From positions 107,555-171,554 of the forward strand of contig CALUND010000018.1 of the NCBI GenBank assembly GCA_944321925.1: a DNA stretch of 64,000 nucleotides, given 5' to 3'. This DNA comes from an uncultured Rikenellaceae bacterium. Lineage in GTDB: Bacteria; Bacteroidota; Bacteroidia; Bacteroidales; Rikenellaceae. Positions 37,677 through 48,708 of the stretch are shown in pieces. The notes under the pieces are model-generated. The model was given only the letters and a program-made list of their open reading frames with translations, did no database searches and had not been told where the DNA came from. The first letter of the stretch is position 1, and each line of letters opens with the position of its first letter. Both the position numbers and the translations under genes were made by a program.

Positions 37677-39122
37677 TTAACCCACACTACCTTCCAGACT
37701 GATCGAGAGCAACTTCTGCGCCTCGACCGCAAACTCCATCGGCAGTTTTCCCAACACCTCCCGGGCATAACCGCCCACGATAAGTGCAACCGCATCCTCG
37801 GTCGAAAGACCCCGCTGGTTGCAATAGTAGAGTTGCTCTTCGCTGATTTTCGAGGTCGTGGCCTCATGCTCCACCACGGCGGTCGGATTGGACGATTCGA
37901 GGTAAGGGAACGTATGGGCTCCACACTTGTCACCCAGCAAAAGAGAGTCGCACTGGGAATAGTTTTTCGCACCGTCCGCGCCCTTCGCTATCCGCACCAG
38001 ACCGCGGTAACTGTTCTGGCTCTTCCCGGCCGAAATACCTTTCGATACGATACGCGAACGGGTGTTTCGCCCGATGTGAATCATTTTCGTTCCGGTATCG
38101 GCCTGTTGGAAATGGTTGGTCATCGCCACCGAATAGAACTCGCCCACGCTGTTGTCGCCGGCCAGGATGCAACTCGGATATTTCCACGTAATGGCCGAAC
38201 CTGTCTCCACCTGGGTCCACGACAACCGGGCGTTATCTCCCTTGCAAATGCCCCGTTTGGTGACGAAATTATAGATGCCGCCCCGGCCTTCACGGTCTCC
38301 GGGGTACCAATTCTGCACGGTGGAATACTTCACCTCGGCGTCCTTCAGCACCACGATCTCCACAACGGCCGCATGCAGCTGGTTTTCGTCCCGACGCGGA
38401 GCGGTACATCCTTCGAGGTAGCTCACGTAAGCCCCTTCGTCGGCCACGATCAGCGTCCGCTCGAACTGCCCGGTACCGGCCGCATTGATGCGGAAATAGG
38501 TGCTCAACTCCATCGGGCAGCGCACCCCTTTCGGAATGTAGCAGAACGAACCGTCCGAAAAGACGGCCGCATTGAGTGCCGCGTAGAAATTGTCGGTATA
38601 GGGTACCACACTTCCGAGATACTTACGCACCAATTCGGGGTAATCGCGAATCGCCTCGCTCATCGAACAGAAGACAATCCCGAGATCGGCGAGCGTCTCC
38701 TTGTAGGTCGTCTTCACCGAAACCGAATCCATCACGGCATCCACCGCCACCCCGGCCAAGGCCATCTGTTCCTCGAGCGGAATACCCAACTTGTCGAACG
38801 TGGCCTTCAATTCGGGATCGACCTCGTCCATACTCTTGTATTTCGGATCGGTACGGGGCGCTGCATAGTAGATGATGTCCTGAAAATCGATCTCCGGAAT
38901 CTCGAGATGGGCCCAACGTGGAGGCGTCATCGTCAGCCAGTGACGATAGGCCCGCAAACGATATTCGGTCATCCAGGCCGGCTCTCCCTTTTTCTCGGAG
39001 ATCGCCCGGACAATCCGCTCATTGAGCCCGCGCGGGATCGTATCGGTATCGATGTCTGTCACGAAACCGTATTTGTAATCCTGCCCCGCAAGGTCTTCCA
39101 ATAGCTTATTGTTCTCTTCCAT
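37677..39122 (-). CDS. sufB: Fe-S cluster assembly scaffold SufB
   Basis: SufB is the main scaffold on which the cluster is built. The 481-residue protein shows [41 protein letters not shown]-region equivalents near [22 protein letters not shown], and [17 protein letters not shown] at the end. It is the first gene of sufBCDS and has a clear promoter 44-75 bases upstream. Length and order match other Bacteroidota. Confidence 0.97.
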   Translation of the reverse strand: MEENNKLLEDLAGQDYKYGFVTDIDTDTIPRGLNERIVRAISEKKGEPAWMTEYRLRAYRHWLTMTPPRWAHLEIPEIDFQDIIYYAAPRTDPKYKSMDEVDPELKATFDKLGIPLEEQMALAGVAVDAVMDSVSVKTTYKETLADLGIVFCSMSEAIRDYPELVRKYLGSVVPYTDNFYAALNAAVFSDGSFCYIPKGVRCPMELSTYFRINAAGTGQFERTLIVADEGAYVSYLEGCTAPRRDENQLHAAVVEIVVLKDAEVKYSTVQNWYPGDREGRGGIYNFVTKRGICKGDNARLSWTQVETGSAITWKYPSCILAGDNSVGEFYSVAMTNHFQQADTGTKMIHIGRNTRSRIVSKGISAGKSQNSYRGLVRIAKGADGAKNYSQCDSLLLGDKCGAHTFPYLESSNPTAVVEHEATTSKISEEQLYYCNQRGLSTEDAVALIVGGYAREVLGKLPMEFAVEAQKLLSISLEGSVG

Positions 39123-39165
39123 GCCTCTTGTTCTCCTCCATTCCTCCCGATTGTAGAACGGCTTA

Positions 39166-39197
39166 CAAAGTTAGCGACTCTCCGAAGAGCGTGCAAA
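39166..39197 (-). promoter_or_regulatory. Predicted promoter of sufBCDS
   Basis: On the minus strand, TTTG at 39194-39197 and TAACTTTG at 39166-39173 are 20 bases apart, matching the consensus closely. Confidence 0.75.
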
Positions 39198-39307
39198 TTT
39201 TTGACCGAAAAACTCTCCGCCCTTCCAGACGGAGCGGACGAAATCGCCCGTATCACAAAACAACGACAAACTTCCGACCGACGACAACACACAAACAAGT
39301 TTTGCCC

Positions 39308-39315
39308 TATATTTG
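39308..39315 (+). promoter_or_regulatory. Predicted -7 box of cysK
   Basis: TATATTTG matches TAnnTTTG and lies 22 bases before the cysK start codon. No good -33 is visible. Confidence 0.5.
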
Positions 39316-39337
39316 CTACCGAAATACGATACCCTTT

Positions 39338-40285
39338 ATGGCACACATCGCAGAAAAATTGACCGACCTGGTGGGCAACACCCCGTTGCTCCACCTCTCC
39401 GCATTCGCCGCACGGCACGGAGCAGACGCACACCTCATCGCCAAACTCGAATATTTCAACCCGCTGGGCAGCAGCAAGGATCGCATCGCCCTGGCCATGG
39501 TCGAAGAGGCCGAACAGAAGGGAGACCTCCGTCCGGGCGGGGTGATCATCGAACCGACCAGCGGAAATACGGGAATCGGACTCGCTTTCGTCGCGACCGT
39601 AAAAGGATATCACCTGATCCTCACCATGCCCGAGACCATGAGCCTCGAACGGCGCAAACTGTTGCGTGCACTCGGCGCGGAGATCGTCCTCACCCCCGGA
39701 TCGCAGGGAATGAACGGAGCGATTGCCCGAGCTTGCGAACTGCGCGACACCCATCCCGGAGCGATCATTCTCCAGCAGTTCGAAAATCCGGCCAACCCCG
39801 CGGCACACCGACGCACCACCGCCGAAGAGATCTGGCGCGACTGTGACGGAAAGGTCGACATATTGGTCGCCAGCGTCGGCACAGGCGGGACACTGAGCGG
39901 CACAGGCAGTCGTTTGAAAGAGCTCAATCCCGACATCGAGGTGGTGGCTGTGGAGCCGGCAGATTCCCCCGTGCTCTCCGGCGGAAAACCCGGACCGCAC
40001 AAGATACAGGGCATCGGAGCCGGATTCATTCCGGCAACGTTCGACCCGACGGTCGTAGATCGAATTATCACGGTTGCCAGCGACGACGCCATGCGCACCT
40101 CCCGCGAATTGGCCGAAAGCGAAGGCCTGCTGGTGGGAATCTCCTCCGGAGCGGCCGCATGGGGTGCCCTCCAACTGGCCAAAGAGCCGAAAAACGTCGG
40201 GAAAAACATCGTGGTGATCCTGCCCGACAGCGGAGAACGCTACCTCTCCACCGAACTGTACGACCGGGAAAACTATCCGCTCTGA
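39338..40285 (+). CDS. cysK: Cysteine synthase A (O-acetylserine sulfhydrylase)
   Basis: CysK makes cysteine from O-acetylserine and sulfide. The 315-residue PLP enzyme has the lysine in [11 protein letters not shown] (Lys47; most homologues have SVKDR), the loop [26 protein letters not shown], and [15 protein letters not shown] 39338 is chosen because it starts the normal N-terminus ([18 protein letters not shown]). It is divergent from sufBCDS, which uses its product as the sulfur source, a sensible pairing. Confidence 0.97.
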   Translation: MAHIAEKLTDLVGNTPLLHLSAFAARHGADAHLIAKLEYFNPLGSSKDRIALAMVEEAEQKGDLRPGGVIIEPTSGNTGIGLAFVATVKGYHLILTMPETMSLERRKLLRALGAEIVLTPGSQGMNGAIARACELRDTHPGAIILQQFENPANPAAHRRTTAEEIWRDCDGKVDILVASVGTGGTLSGTGSRLKELNPDIEVVAVEPADSPVLSGGKPGPHKIQGIGAGFIPATFDPTVVDRIITVASDDAMRTSRELAESEGLLVGISSGAAAWGALQLAKEPKNVGKNIVVILPDSGERYLSTELYDRENYPL

Positions 40286-40396
40286 CCCCGCTTCGAGCAA
40301 CGACTTCCCGGACAAGTCCCCGGGGGGGGGAAGGAGTTCCCAAACAGACGGGAAAGCTATCCCCCCGACAAGCAAACAGAGTGGGAGAATCGAAGA

Positions 40397-42244
40397 TCAA
40401 TCGACCTGTTTTCCTTCCGGGTCCCGAAGCTCGGAAGAGTGGAAATAGGCATATATCTTATCTGCACGGGACGCACCTACCACCTCGGCCAACGCCTCCC
40501 GGTCGGCCTTGCGGATGGCTGCGACGGAACGGAAATGGGAAAGCAGTCTCTCCGCCGTGACACGGCCTACCCCCTCGATCTCCTCCAATTCGGTACGTAT
40601 AAAGGCTTTCGACCGTTTGTTGCGGTGAAACGTGATGCCGAATCGGTGCGCCTCGTCCCGGATATGCATCATCACTTTGAGCGGCTCTCCCGTCCGTTTG
40701 AGATAGTAGGGCATTGGATCGTTCGGGAAATAGATCTCTTCGATCCGCTTGGCAAGCCCTACGAGGGGCACGCGATCGGCGATCCCGAGCTCCTGAAAAA
40801 TGCCGTAGGCCGACGATAGCTGTCCTTTGCCGCCATCCACCACCACCAGATCGGGCAACTCCGACCCCTCGGCCAACAACCGGGCGTAACGCCGACGGAC
40901 GATCTCCCGCATCGAGGCGAAATCGTCCGGTCCCTCCACGGTCTTCACATTGAAGTGGCGGTACTCCTTGCGGGAGGGTTTCCCGTCGCGGAACACCACA
41001 CACGAAGCGACAGGGTAGGCTCCCTGAATATTGGAATTATCGAAACATTCGATATGCCGAGGCGGCTTCGCAAGATGCAGCTCGCTCTGCAACCCGGCCA
41101 GAATCCGGTTCGTATGTTTCTCCGGGTCCTTGATCTCCAGGTTTTTCAACTGTTCGAGCCGATAAACCCGCGCGCTTTTCTCGGAAAATTCGAGCAATTT
41201 CAGTTTGTCGCCCCGTTTGGGAATCGTGAAATCGACTCCGGGAAAGAGCTCCGTCTCGGGCAGAAACGGTACGACCACCTCTCGGGCCAACGAACCGTTG
41301 ATCCGCTCCGTAATCTGCTGTATGGCAGCGGTAAGCATCTGTTTCGGATCGTCGTCGACCCCCGGCACCAACGTGGCGGTGAACGAATTGACCACGCTAC
41401 CGGAGACGATCCGCACGAAATTGCAATAGGCGACGTCGTCGTCGGGAAGCAGCGAAAAAACATCGAGATCGCCGATCGACGCACTCACGATCACCGATTT
41501 GCTCGAATAGTTCTCCAACAACGAAAGCCGCAACCGGTACTGCTCGGCCGTCTCGAACTGCATGGCCGATGCCGCCTCCTTCATCTGCGACTCCAGATAG
41601 GCCCGCGTCGCACGCAGGTCTCCCTTCAGCGTGGAACGCACCATCTCGATGGAGGCATCGTAATCGGCCCGGCTCTGCTTTCCGGCACAAGGTGCCTTGC
41701 AACGACCGATATGGTATTGGAGACACGGACGGTATTTGCCCCTCGCGATCTTCTCCGGAGAGAGGTCAAGCGAACAGTTCCGCAACGGATAGAGCCCGTG
41801 CACCAACTCCAAGACATTGCGCTGCACACTGATCGATGCATAGGGACCGTAATAGCTCGATCCGTCCTTCACCACCCGACGCGTCGATTCGACCCGCGGA
41901 AAAGGTTCGTCGCGAACCACGATCCACGGATAGGTCTTATCGTCTTTGAGCAGGATGTTGTAACGCGGCTGCAGCGTCTTGATCAACGAATTCTCCAGCA
42001 ACAGTGCATCCGTTTCGCTCCCCACCACGATGTGGCGGATCTCGGCGATCTGACGCACCATGACACGTACCTTGACGCTATGCTCCCGCGAATCGACAAA
42101 ATAGGACGAAACCCGTTTGCGAAGACTCTTCGCCTTGCCCACATAGATGATCGTTCCCTCCCGGTTGAGGAACTGATAAACCCCGGGAAGCAACGGAAGC
42201 AGCGAAACCTGCTCCTTCAGATAGGCGATCCGATCGTTTTCCAT
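40397..42244 (-). CDS. uvrC: Excinuclease ABC subunit C
   Basis: UvrC makes both incisions in nucleotide excision repair. The 615-residue protein has the GIY-YIG nuclease at about 15-95 (LPGVYQFLNREGTIIYVGKAKSLRKRV), a UVR motif near 200-235 (AASAMQFETAEQYRLRL), the RNase H-like domain around ECFDNSNIQG and VVDGGKGQL, and a C-terminal helix-hairpin-helix (EIEGVGRVTAERLLSHF). The start at 42244 (MENDRIAYLKEQ) gives the normal N-terminus; the longer open frame through pheS on the other strand is not real coding. Confidence 0.96.
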   Translation of the reverse strand: MENDRIAYLKEQVSLLPLLPGVYQFLNREGTIIYVGKAKSLRKRVSSYFVDSREHSVKVRVMVRQIAEIRHIVVGSETDALLLENSLIKTLQPRYNILLKDDKTYPWIVVRDEPFPRVESTRRVVKDGSSYYGPYASISVQRNVLELVHGLYPLRNCSLDLSPEKIARGKYRPCLQYHIGRCKAPCAGKQSRADYDASIEMVRSTLKGDLRATRAYLESQMKEAASAMQFETAEQYRLRLSLLENYSSKSVIVSASIGDLDVFSLLPDDDVAYCNFVRIVSGSVVNSFTATLVPGVDDDPKQMLTAAIQQITERINGSLAREVVVPFLPETELFPGVDFTIPKRGDKLKLLEFSEKSARVYRLEQLKNLEIKDPEKHTNRILAGLQSELHLAKPPRHIECFDNSNIQGAYPVASCVVFRDGKPSRKEYRHFNVKTVEGPDDFASMREIVRRRYARLLAEGSELPDLVVVDGGKGQLSSAYGIFQELGIADRVPLVGLAKRIEEIYFPNDPMPYYLKRTGEPLKVMMHIRDEAHRFGITFHRNKRSKAFIRTELEEIEGVGRVTAERLLSHFRSVAAIRKADREALAEVVGASRADKIYAYFHSSELRDPEGKQVD

Positions 42245-42310
42245 AACGGCAAATTTAACGAAAGCTATCTGTTCGAGTGCGATTTCCGCCCCGATTTCGG
42301 AAATTTTTTT

Positions 42311-42318
42311 TAACTTTG
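42311..42318 (+). promoter_or_regulatory. Predicted -7 box of pheS
   Basis: TAACTTTG matches the phylum -7 consensus and lies 40 bases before the pheS ATG. Confidence 0.55.
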
Positions 42319-42358
42319 TAGATTCATTAGAGTGTAAAACCGTTTTCGAGAAACCGAT

Positions 42359-43384
42359 ATGATCGACAAAATCAACGATCTCATCCAAAAAGTGGAGGCT
42401 TTCAAATCCCAAGCCGTACCCGAAATAGAGGAATTCCGTATCCGCATCCTCGGCAAAAAGGGCGAACTGAATGCCCTCTTGGAGGAGTTCAAAACAGTGG
42501 CTCCGGAGGCAAAACGCGAACTGGGACAGAAGATCAACCAGTTGAAAACGCTCGCCACCGAAAAGATCGCCACCCTGAAAAAAATGGCCGAGGAGCAGAG
42601 CGAAACCGCTGCGCAAACCATCGGCGACATGACCCGCCCCGGATCGGCCGAAACGGCCGGCAGCCGACACCCCATCTCCCTGGTGCGCAAGCAGATCCTC
42701 TCCATCTTTGAACGGATGGGTTACACCGTCGCCGACGGACCGGAGGTCGAAGACGACTGGCATGTCTTCTCCGCCCTCAACTTCCCCCCGGAACACCCGG
42801 CCCGCGACATGCAAGACACGTTCTTCATCGAAAAGAATCCCGACGTGCTGCTCCGGACCCACACCTCCTCGATCCAAATCCGGACGATGGAGCGGCAAAA
42901 ACCGCCTATCCGCGTCGTCTGCCCCGGCCGTGTGTTCCGCAACGAGGCGATCTCGTACCGCGCCCACTGCATTTTCCACCAGGTCGAGGGACTCTATGTG
43001 GACGAAAACGTCTCCTTTGCCGACCTGAAGCAATCGATCCTCTATTTCGCCAAGGAGATGTTCGGCGAACAGAGCAAAATCCGGTTGCGCCCCAGCTATT
43101 TCCCGTTCACGGAACCCTCCGGTGAAGTGGACGTCTCGTGCAACCTCTGCGGCGGAAAGGGCTGCAACGTCTGCAAAGGAACCGGATGGCTCGAAATCAT
43201 GGGTTGCGGCATGGTGGATCCCAACGTGCTCGAAGCGTGCGGCATCGACAGCAAGAAATACAGCGGATTCGCCTTCGGCATGGGGATTGAACGGGTTGCC
43301 ATGCTGAAATACGGCGTAAAAGATCTCCGCCTCTATTTCGAAAACGACGTCCGCTTCCTTCACCAGTTCGACGCAGTGCTCTGA
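42359..43384 (+). CDS. pheS: Phenylalanyl-tRNA synthetase alpha subunit
   Basis: PheS carries the catalytic site of the (alpha-beta)2 enzyme that charges tRNA-Phe. The 341-residue protein has an N-terminal coiled-coil (about 1-90), class II motif 2 (VCPGRVFRNEAISYRAHCIFHQVEG), a Cys cluster CNLCGGKGCNVCKGTGW (about 261-277), and motif 3 near FGMGIERVAMLKYG. The beta subunit pheT is not adjacent. Charged tRNA-Phe made by this enzyme is also the signal sensed by the attenuator at 12.2 kb. Confidence 0.97.
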   Translation: MIDKINDLIQKVEAFKSQAVPEIEEFRIRILGKKGELNALLEEFKTVAPEAKRELGQKINQLKTLATEKIATLKKMAEEQSETAAQTIGDMTRPGSAETAGSRHPISLVRKQILSIFERMGYTVADGPEVEDDWHVFSALNFPPEHPARDMQDTFFIEKNPDVLLRTHTSSIQIRTMERQKPPIRVVCPGRVFRNEAISYRAHCIFHQVEGLYVDENVSFADLKQSILYFAKEMFGEQSKIRLRPSYFPFTEPSGEVDVSCNLCGGKGCNVCKGTGWLEIMGCGMVDPNVLEACGIDSKKYSGFAFGMGIERVAMLKYGVKDLRLYFENDVRFLHQFDAVL

Positions 43385-43399
43385 TAAAAAATCGTCTCA

Positions 43400-45157
43400 A
43401 TGGAATGCCGTAGGTTTCTGCTCGCAACCGTTGTCGGTTTGTTGCTGCTCTCTTGCGGAGTGCGCAACCCCAGACACACGCGCAGCAACGGAGACGGACT
43501 CCAAATGTCACAACCTACGGCAGCCGATTTTTCGAAAGAAGATCTTCCGACCTACTACTACACGGAAGGTTTGCGCCTGGCGACGGCAGAGAATAACTAT
43601 AACGGTGCACTGGAACTTTTCCACCATGCACTGGAGATCGATTCGCTCTATGCGCCGGCCTATTTCGAAGCGGCCAACGCCTACGCACAACTCGACTCCA
43701 TCCCGCAAGCTCTCGAATACAGCATACGTGCCCACGAACTCGACACGGCCAACATCTGGTACAAAGACCTGTTGGGACGGCTGCTCATCTTCGCCCAACG
43801 ATTCTCGGACGCCCTCCCGCTTTACGAAGAGCTGGTAGTAGATGCTCCCTTCAATGCGGAAAACTACCGCTCCCTGGCTGCGCTCCTCTATCTGGACCAC
43901 CAACCCTCTGCCGCAATTGCCCTGCTCGATTCGGCCGAATACAAATTTGGTCCGCTCGACGAATTCGTCATATTGAAACGACAGTTGCTGATCGAAACCG
44001 GGCAAATCAAACGAGCGATCCGGGAAGCGGAAACCTATCTGCTCAACAACCCGTTTGAAATCCGGCCCATGCTGGCATTGGCCGACCTTTACGGATACAA
44101 CGGCGACGACTCTCTGAGACGCATCACACTGAAGCGTGTCCTGAAGCTCGACTCGACCAACCTTCCGGCGCTGCTCGAACTGAGCGACTTCTACCGGAAA
44201 CACGACAATGCGCCCGCCTTTTTCGCCACGACAAAACGGATATTCGCAACACCCCAACTGAACGTAGAACAAAAAGTGGAGATGTTTGAGAACATCACCC
44301 GCGATCGCGACTTTTACCGACAGTACTATCCGCAACTCAATACCATTGCTGCGAACCTCATCCTGCAATATCCCGATCAATGGCCGGCCATCGAACTCTA
44401 CGGCCAACACATGATTCTGTTCGGGCACATCCAACAGGCTCTCGACCTCTTCAAAGCACAACTCGACAAACCCGAGTTGGCCGCTCAGGCCTTTCCTCCC
44501 GTCATCGAAATCGAAAATTACCTCAACCATCCCGATTCGGTTGCCCGTTACATCGACCTGGCCCTGGAGATGTTCCCGCAAAACACCTCTTTCCTGATCC
44601 AGCAGGCGGGGATACTGCAACAAAAACAACAAACGAAGGAGGCTCGCAAGGTGTTGAAAACCGCATTGGAAACAACGGACAACGACTCGGTCCGAAGCGT
44701 CGTTTTCGGGATCATGGGCGATCTCTATCATCTGGAGAACAACCTCCGCAAAACATTCGCCTATTACGACAAAGCGCTTGCCTTGCATTATGACAATCCA
44801 TTGGTTCTCAATAACTACGCCTATTTTCTCAGCATCGAGAAACGAGACCTCGACCGGGCTTTGGAAATGGCGATCCGAGCCAATGAACTGGAAGAGAACA
44901 ATTCGACCTACCTCGATACCTACGCCTGGGTGCTTTTCCAGGCGGGAGAGGTCGCCGAAGCGAAAAAAGTGATGCAACAGGCCCTCTCGCTCGACCGAAC
45001 GGACAGTCCCGAACTGTTGGTCCACTACGGAGACATCCTCTGGGCGCTGGGCGATAAATTCATGGCGTCGATCTATTGGAAACGGGCCAAAGAGGCCGGA
45101 TACGATCCGGAAATAATCGATGCCAAACTAAAACTTTCGGAGAGCGCCGCACCATGA
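43400..45157 (+). CDS. TPR-repeat lipoprotein
   Basis: The 585-residue protein has a lipoprotein signal (ATVVGLLLLSC, Cys near 19) and numerous TPR units, for example YYYTEGLRLATAENNYNGALELFHHALEID, PLYEELVVDAPFNAENYRSLAAL and the final FAYYDKALALHYDNPLVLNNYAYFLSIE (given in part). It is probably anchored in the outer membrane facing the periplasm and used for protein-protein contacts. Its stop overlaps the EnvC-like start (ATGA at 45154), so the two are translationally coupled and may work together in envelope or division processes. Confidence 0.9.
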   Translation: MECRRFLLATVVGLLLLSCGVRNPRHTRSNGDGLQMSQPTAADFSKEDLPTYYYTEGLRLATAENNYNGALELFHHALEIDSLYAPAYFEAANAYAQLDSIPQALEYSIRAHELDTANIWYKDLLGRLLIFAQRFSDALPLYEELVVDAPFNAENYRSLAALLYLDHQPSAAIALLDSAEYKFGPLDEFVILKRQLLIETGQIKRAIREAETYLLNNPFEIRPMLALADLYGYNGDDSLRRITLKRVLKLDSTNLPALLELSDFYRKHDNAPAFFATTKRIFATPQLNVEQKVEMFENITRDRDFYRQYYPQLNTIAANLILQYPDQWPAIELYGQHMILFGHIQQALDLFKAQLDKPELAAQAFPPVIEIENYLNHPDSVARYIDLALEMFPQNTSFLIQQAGILQQKQQTKEARKVLKTALETTDNDSVRSVVFGIMGDLYHLENNLRKTFAYYDKALALHYDNPLVLNNYAYFLSIEKRDLDRALEMAIRANELEENNSTYLDTYAWVLFQAGEVAEAKKVMQQALSLDRTDSPELLVHYGDILWALGDKFMASIYWKRAKEAGYDPEIIDAKLKLSESAAP

Positions 45158-46344
45158 AACGACTTTTCGCTATCCTTCTTTTTCTCCTCTCCGCGAGTTG
45201 GATCGCCCCGGCACAAACCTCGCTTGAAGAGTTGCGTCGTCAGATAGAACGCGACCAGAAGGCTCTGGAAGCAAGTAACGCCCTGCTCCAAAGCAACCTG
45301 AAAGAGCAGCAAACCAACCAGCGGCAGCTCAAACTGATCCGCGGAAACATGGATCGCCGACGCAACATCGTCAACAACCTCAACAAACAGATCAACCTGA
45401 TCGATCGCGACGTGACGACCAAAGAACGGCTCATTGCGCAACAGGAAAACCAATTGGCCGAACTGAAGAAAGTCTACGGCGAATATGTCTACTCGGCCTG
45501 GAAAAATTACAAACTCAACAACGCGCTGACCTTTCTGTTCGCCGCGAAAGATTTCAACGATGCCACCCTCCGCATCGCCTACATGCGACGCTACAACCGC
45601 ATGCGGGAACAAAAAGCGGAAGAGATCGACTCGCTGACCGCACAACTGCGTATCGAGGTGGAGCAGCTCGATGCCCGTCGTGTCGAACTCGATCAGACAA
45701 AAAACGCCCGAAGCAACGAACTGAAAGCACTCACCAAGGATGAAACCCAATATCGGAATACCGTAGCCGCCCTGCAGCAAAAGGAGAAATCGATCGCTTC
45801 GCAAATCCGGCAACAGCAACGACGTATCGAGCAGGCTCAGGCTCAAATCGCGCGGATCATTGCAGAACAGAACCGCAAAACGAAGGGCGAAAGCCGTACC
45901 CAGGCTCAGATCGATTACGACGTGACGCTCACGGGACGTTTCGATGAAAACAAAGGCCGATTGCCCTATCCAGTCCGGGGCGGCGTGATCGTCGACCACT
46001 ACGGCATACATCCCCATGCCACCCAAAAAGGCATGACCGTGAACAACAAGGGTGTTAACATTGCCGGAACCAAAGCAGCCCCTGTCAAGTGCGTATTCGA
46101 AGGCGTCGTAACCAGCGTACTCGCCATCCCCGGCCTGAACAAAGTAGTCATGGTCCGCCACGGAAACTATGTGACGGTCTATGCCAACATGGATCAAATC
46201 GCCGTCAAAACCGGAGAGAATGTCTCCATCAACCAGGTTTTGGGCTACCTGTCGGCCGGCGACAACAGCGACGAATATACACTCCACTTCGAAATATGGA
46301 AGGAGACCACCAATCTCAATCCCGAAAGTTGGCTCGCTAAATAA
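45154..46344 (+). CDS. EnvC-like murein hydrolase activator with degenerate LytM domain
   Basis: The 396-residue protein has a signal peptide (MKRLFAILLFLLSASWIAPAQ), a long coiled coil at about 22-255 (QIERDQKALEASNALLQSN, then LTAQLRIEVEQLDARR), and a C-terminal LytM/M23 domain from about 275 (LPYPVRGGVIVDHYG). The zinc-site motifs are altered: the HxxxGxD part reads NKGVNI with Asn for Asp, and the YGHL His is absent (VYANMD). Such degeneracy is the hallmark of EnvC, which activates amidases at the septum instead of cutting itself. An earlier in-frame start at 45076 is excluded by the ATGA coupling to the TPR gene. Confidence 0.88.
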   Translation: MKRLFAILLFLLSASWIAPAQTSLEELRRQIERDQKALEASNALLQSNLKEQQTNQRQLKLIRGNMDRRRNIVNNLNKQINLIDRDVTTKERLIAQQENQLAELKKVYGEYVYSAWKNYKLNNALTFLFAAKDFNDATLRIAYMRRYNRMREQKAEEIDSLTAQLRIEVEQLDARRVELDQTKNARSNELKALTKDETQYRNTVAALQQKEKSIASQIRQQQRRIEQAQAQIARIIAEQNRKTKGESRTQAQIDYDVTLTGRFDENKGRLPYPVRGGVIVDHYGIHPHATQKGMTVNNKGVNIAGTKAAPVKCVFEGVVTSVLAIPGLNKVVMVRHGNYVTVYANMDQIAVKTGENVSINQVLGYLSAGDNSDEYTLHFEIWKETTNLNPESWLAK

Positions 46345-46360
46345 ATTAGGAGATCATCGA

Positions 46361-46792
46361 ATGGCTATCGGATTCCACACGAACGACTGCGAATACATCC
46401 TGCGAAACAGGATCAAAATAAGAACCTGGCTCCGCAATTGTGCCGCTACGGAGGGCTTTCGGATCGGGGAGCTCAACTACATCTTCTGCTCGGCCCGCCG
46501 ATTGTTGGAGATGAACCGTCAATTCCTTGGTCACGACTACTACACCGACGTAATCACGTTCGACTACAGCGATCCGGAACAGAAACGGGCAAGCGGAGAT
46601 GTTTTCATCGACATCGAAACCGTCGCCGACAACGCCGCCCGCTTCGGAGCGACACCGGAACGCGAAATGCAACGCGTAATCGTACATGGACTGCTGCACC
46701 TCTGCGGCTATCCCGACAAAACGCCCGAAACGGAACGCATCATGCACGAAAGAGAGGATTTCCATCTCGCTCAACTCGATAAGTTGCTATAA
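46361..46792 (+). CDS. ybeY: Endoribonuclease YbeY (rRNA maturation factor)
   Basis: YbeY is a metal-dependent RNase for 16S rRNA 3'-end processing and quality control. The 143-residue protein ends with the family motif region [20 protein letters not shown]; the third metal ligand of the usual HxxxHxxGxxH appears to be shifted (PDKTPE follows). An AGGAGA Shine-Dalgarno at 46348-46353 selects ATG 46361. It follows the EnvC-like gene by 16 bases and precedes mnmG by 5, in a same-strand cluster. Confidence 0.93.
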   Translation: MAIGFHTNDCEYILRNRIKIRTWLRNCAATEGFRIGELNYIFCSARRLLEMNRQFLGHDYYTDVITFDYSDPEQKRASGDVFIDIETVADNAARFGATPEREMQRVIVHGLLHLCGYPDKTPETERIMHEREDFHLAQLDKLL

Positions 46793-46797
46793 ACAAG

Positions 46798-48681
46798 ATG
46801 TTTTTCGATTACGATATTATTGTGGTGGGCGGCGGACATGCCGGTTGTGAAGCGGCGGCGGCGGCAGCCAGACTCGGCTCCCGAACGCTGCTTATCAGCA
46901 TGGACCTTACGAAACTGGCCTCCATGTCATGCAATCCGGCCGTAGGTGGAGTAGCTAAAGGGCAGATTGTCAGAGAAATAGATGCTCTCGGCGGTGAGAT
47001 GGGAATCATCACCGACCAAAGCGCCATCCAATTCCGAATGCTCAACCGATCGAAAGGCGCTGCCATGTGGAGCCCCCGTGCCCAGTGCGATAAGGCTCGC
47101 TTCTCCGCCCTCTGGCGCCATACGCTCGAAAACATCCCGGGACTCTTCCTTTGGCAAGATGCCGTCACGGAACTCCTCACGGAACAGTCGTCCGAAAACA
47201 AAATTACGATACGCGGAGTCAAAACAGCCCTGGACGTAGAGTTTCATGCCCGCGCAATCATCCTGACCAACGGAACCTTCCTCAACGGTCTGATGCATGT
47301 CGGCCGTCGGAGCCTCGAAGGTGGACGCGCAGGAGATCCGGCATCTCACGGACTAACCGAACAACTCGAAGCTCTCGGATTCGAATCCGGACGCATGAAA
47401 ACCGGAACGCCCGCACGTCTCGACGCCCGAACTATCGACTTCAGTGCCCTCGAAATCCAACCGGGAGACGATCCCCCCTCCAAATTCTCCTTCTCGGATA
47501 CGGAGCCGATCCGAAAACAGATGCCCTGCTACATCGTCTGCACTTCGAAAGAGGTGCACGATACGCTCCGGACAGGATTTGCCGACTCTCCGCTCTTCAA
47601 CGGCACAATCCACGGCATAGGCCCCCGTTACTGCCCCAGCATAGAGGACAAATTGCGAACCTTTGCCGATAAGGAGAGTCATCAGCTCTTTCTCGAACCG
47701 GAAGGATGGGAGACCAATGAATACTATCTGAACGGATTTTCCTCCTCTTTACCGTGGCAAGTCCAGGTGGAGGCGCTTCAAAAGATCAAAGGGCTGGAAA
47801 AGGTCCATCTCTACCGGCCGGGATATGCCATCGAATACGACTATTTCCTACCCACGCAACTGTTCCATACCCTGGAAACCAAACGGGTGGAAAATCTCTA
47901 CTTCGCCGGTCAGATCAACGGCACGACAGGATATGAAGAAGCTGCTGCTCAAGGACTTATGGCAGGAATCAATGCACATTTGAAACTTTCGGGAAAGGAA
48001 CCGTTCACGCTTCGTCGTGACGAGGCCTACATTGGGGTCTTAATCGACGATTTGGTAACCAAAGGAGTAGACGAACCGTACCGGATGTTTACCAGCCGAG
48101 CAGAGTACCGCATTTTGCTTCGTCAGGACAATGCCGACCTGCGACTGACTCCGAAAGGAGAAGCAATCGGATTGGTTTCGGAAAAAAGAGCACAAATTTT
48201 CGCTCAAAAAAAATCGCTTGTAGAATCGCTTAAAAAATTTATTCGTGATACGAGTGTCACTCCAGAAGAAATTCAGGACTATTTAATTTCAGTCGGTTCA
48301 GCTCCACTGACCCAAGGCAGAAAGATTGCATTTTTACTCTCACGGGGAGAGGTAACACTTCGGAGCATGTCCGAGGCGCTACCCTGTCTTGCGGATTTCA
48401 TTCGGGAAAATCACATAACGGAAGAGATTCTCGAGGAGGTGGAGATTCAGGTAAAGTATCGGGGTTACATCGAGCGGGAGAAACTGGTTGCGGAGAAACT
48501 GCATCGATTAGAAAACATTCGCATTCCATCGGAATTCGATTTTCATGCCATTCAGTCGTTGACCATGGAAGCTCGGCAAAAACTTTCACGGATTCGTCCA
48601 GCCACCATCGGTCAGGCATCGCGCATTCCCGGAGTCTCTCCGGCCGACATCAATGTTTTACTGATCTACTTCGGGCGATAA
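46798..48681 (+). CDS. mnmG: tRNA uridine 5-carboxymethylaminomethyl modification enzyme MnmG (GidA)
   Basis: MnmG with MnmE modifies uridine 34 of several tRNAs. The 627-residue protein has the FAD-binding start [54 protein letters not shown], and [17 protein letters not shown] near 375. The C-terminal helical part binds tRNA and MnmE. The last 600 bases are visibly more AT-rich than the rest. mnmG (gidA) often lies beside chromosomal origins, in keeping with the parS and DnaA-box signals that follow. Confidence 0.97.
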   Translation: MFFDYDIIVVGGGHAGCEAAAAAARLGSRTLLISMDLTKLASMSCNPAVGGVAKGQIVREIDALGGEMGIITDQSAIQFRMLNRSKGAAMWSPRAQCDKARFSALWRHTLENIPGLFLWQDAVTELLTEQSSENKITIRGVKTALDVEFHARAIILTNGTFLNGLMHVGRRSLEGGRAGDPASHGLTEQLEALGFESGRMKTGTPARLDARTIDFSALEIQPGDDPPSKFSFSDTEPIRKQMPCYIVCTSKEVHDTLRTGFADSPLFNGTIHGIGPRYCPSIEDKLRTFADKESHQLFLEPEGWETNEYYLNGFSSSLPWQVQVEALQKIKGLEKVHLYRPGYAIEYDYFLPTQLFHTLETKRVENLYFAGQINGTTGYEEAAAQGLMAGINAHLKLSGKEPFTLRRDEAYIGVLIDDLVTKGVDEPYRMFTSRAEYRILLRQDNADLRLTPKGEAIGLVSEKRAQIFAQKKSLVESLKKFIRDTSVTPEEIQDYLISVGSAPLTQGRKIAFLLSRGEVTLRSMSEALPCLADFIRENHITEEILEEVEIQVKYRGYIEREKLVAEKLHRLENIRIPSEFDFHAIQSLTMEARQKLSRIRPATIGQASRIPGVSPADINVLLIYFGR

Positions 48682-48692
48682 CAACCTTTCGA

Positions 48693-48708
48693 TGTTCCAC
48701 GTGGAACA
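48693..48708. other. parS: parS-like centromere site 1
   Basis: TGTTCCACGTGGAACA is a perfect 16-base palindrome of the ParB-binding parS type (B. subtilis form TGTTTCACGTGAAACA). It lies 11 bases after the mnmG stop codon. No parAB genes are in the window. Confidence 0.85.

Noticed and set aside
40321..40330. Run of nine G after cysK (and eight G at 20076-20083)
   Set aside because: Could be phase-variable tracts, but both are in non-coding DNA and not within a recognised promoter spacer, so no function is claimed.
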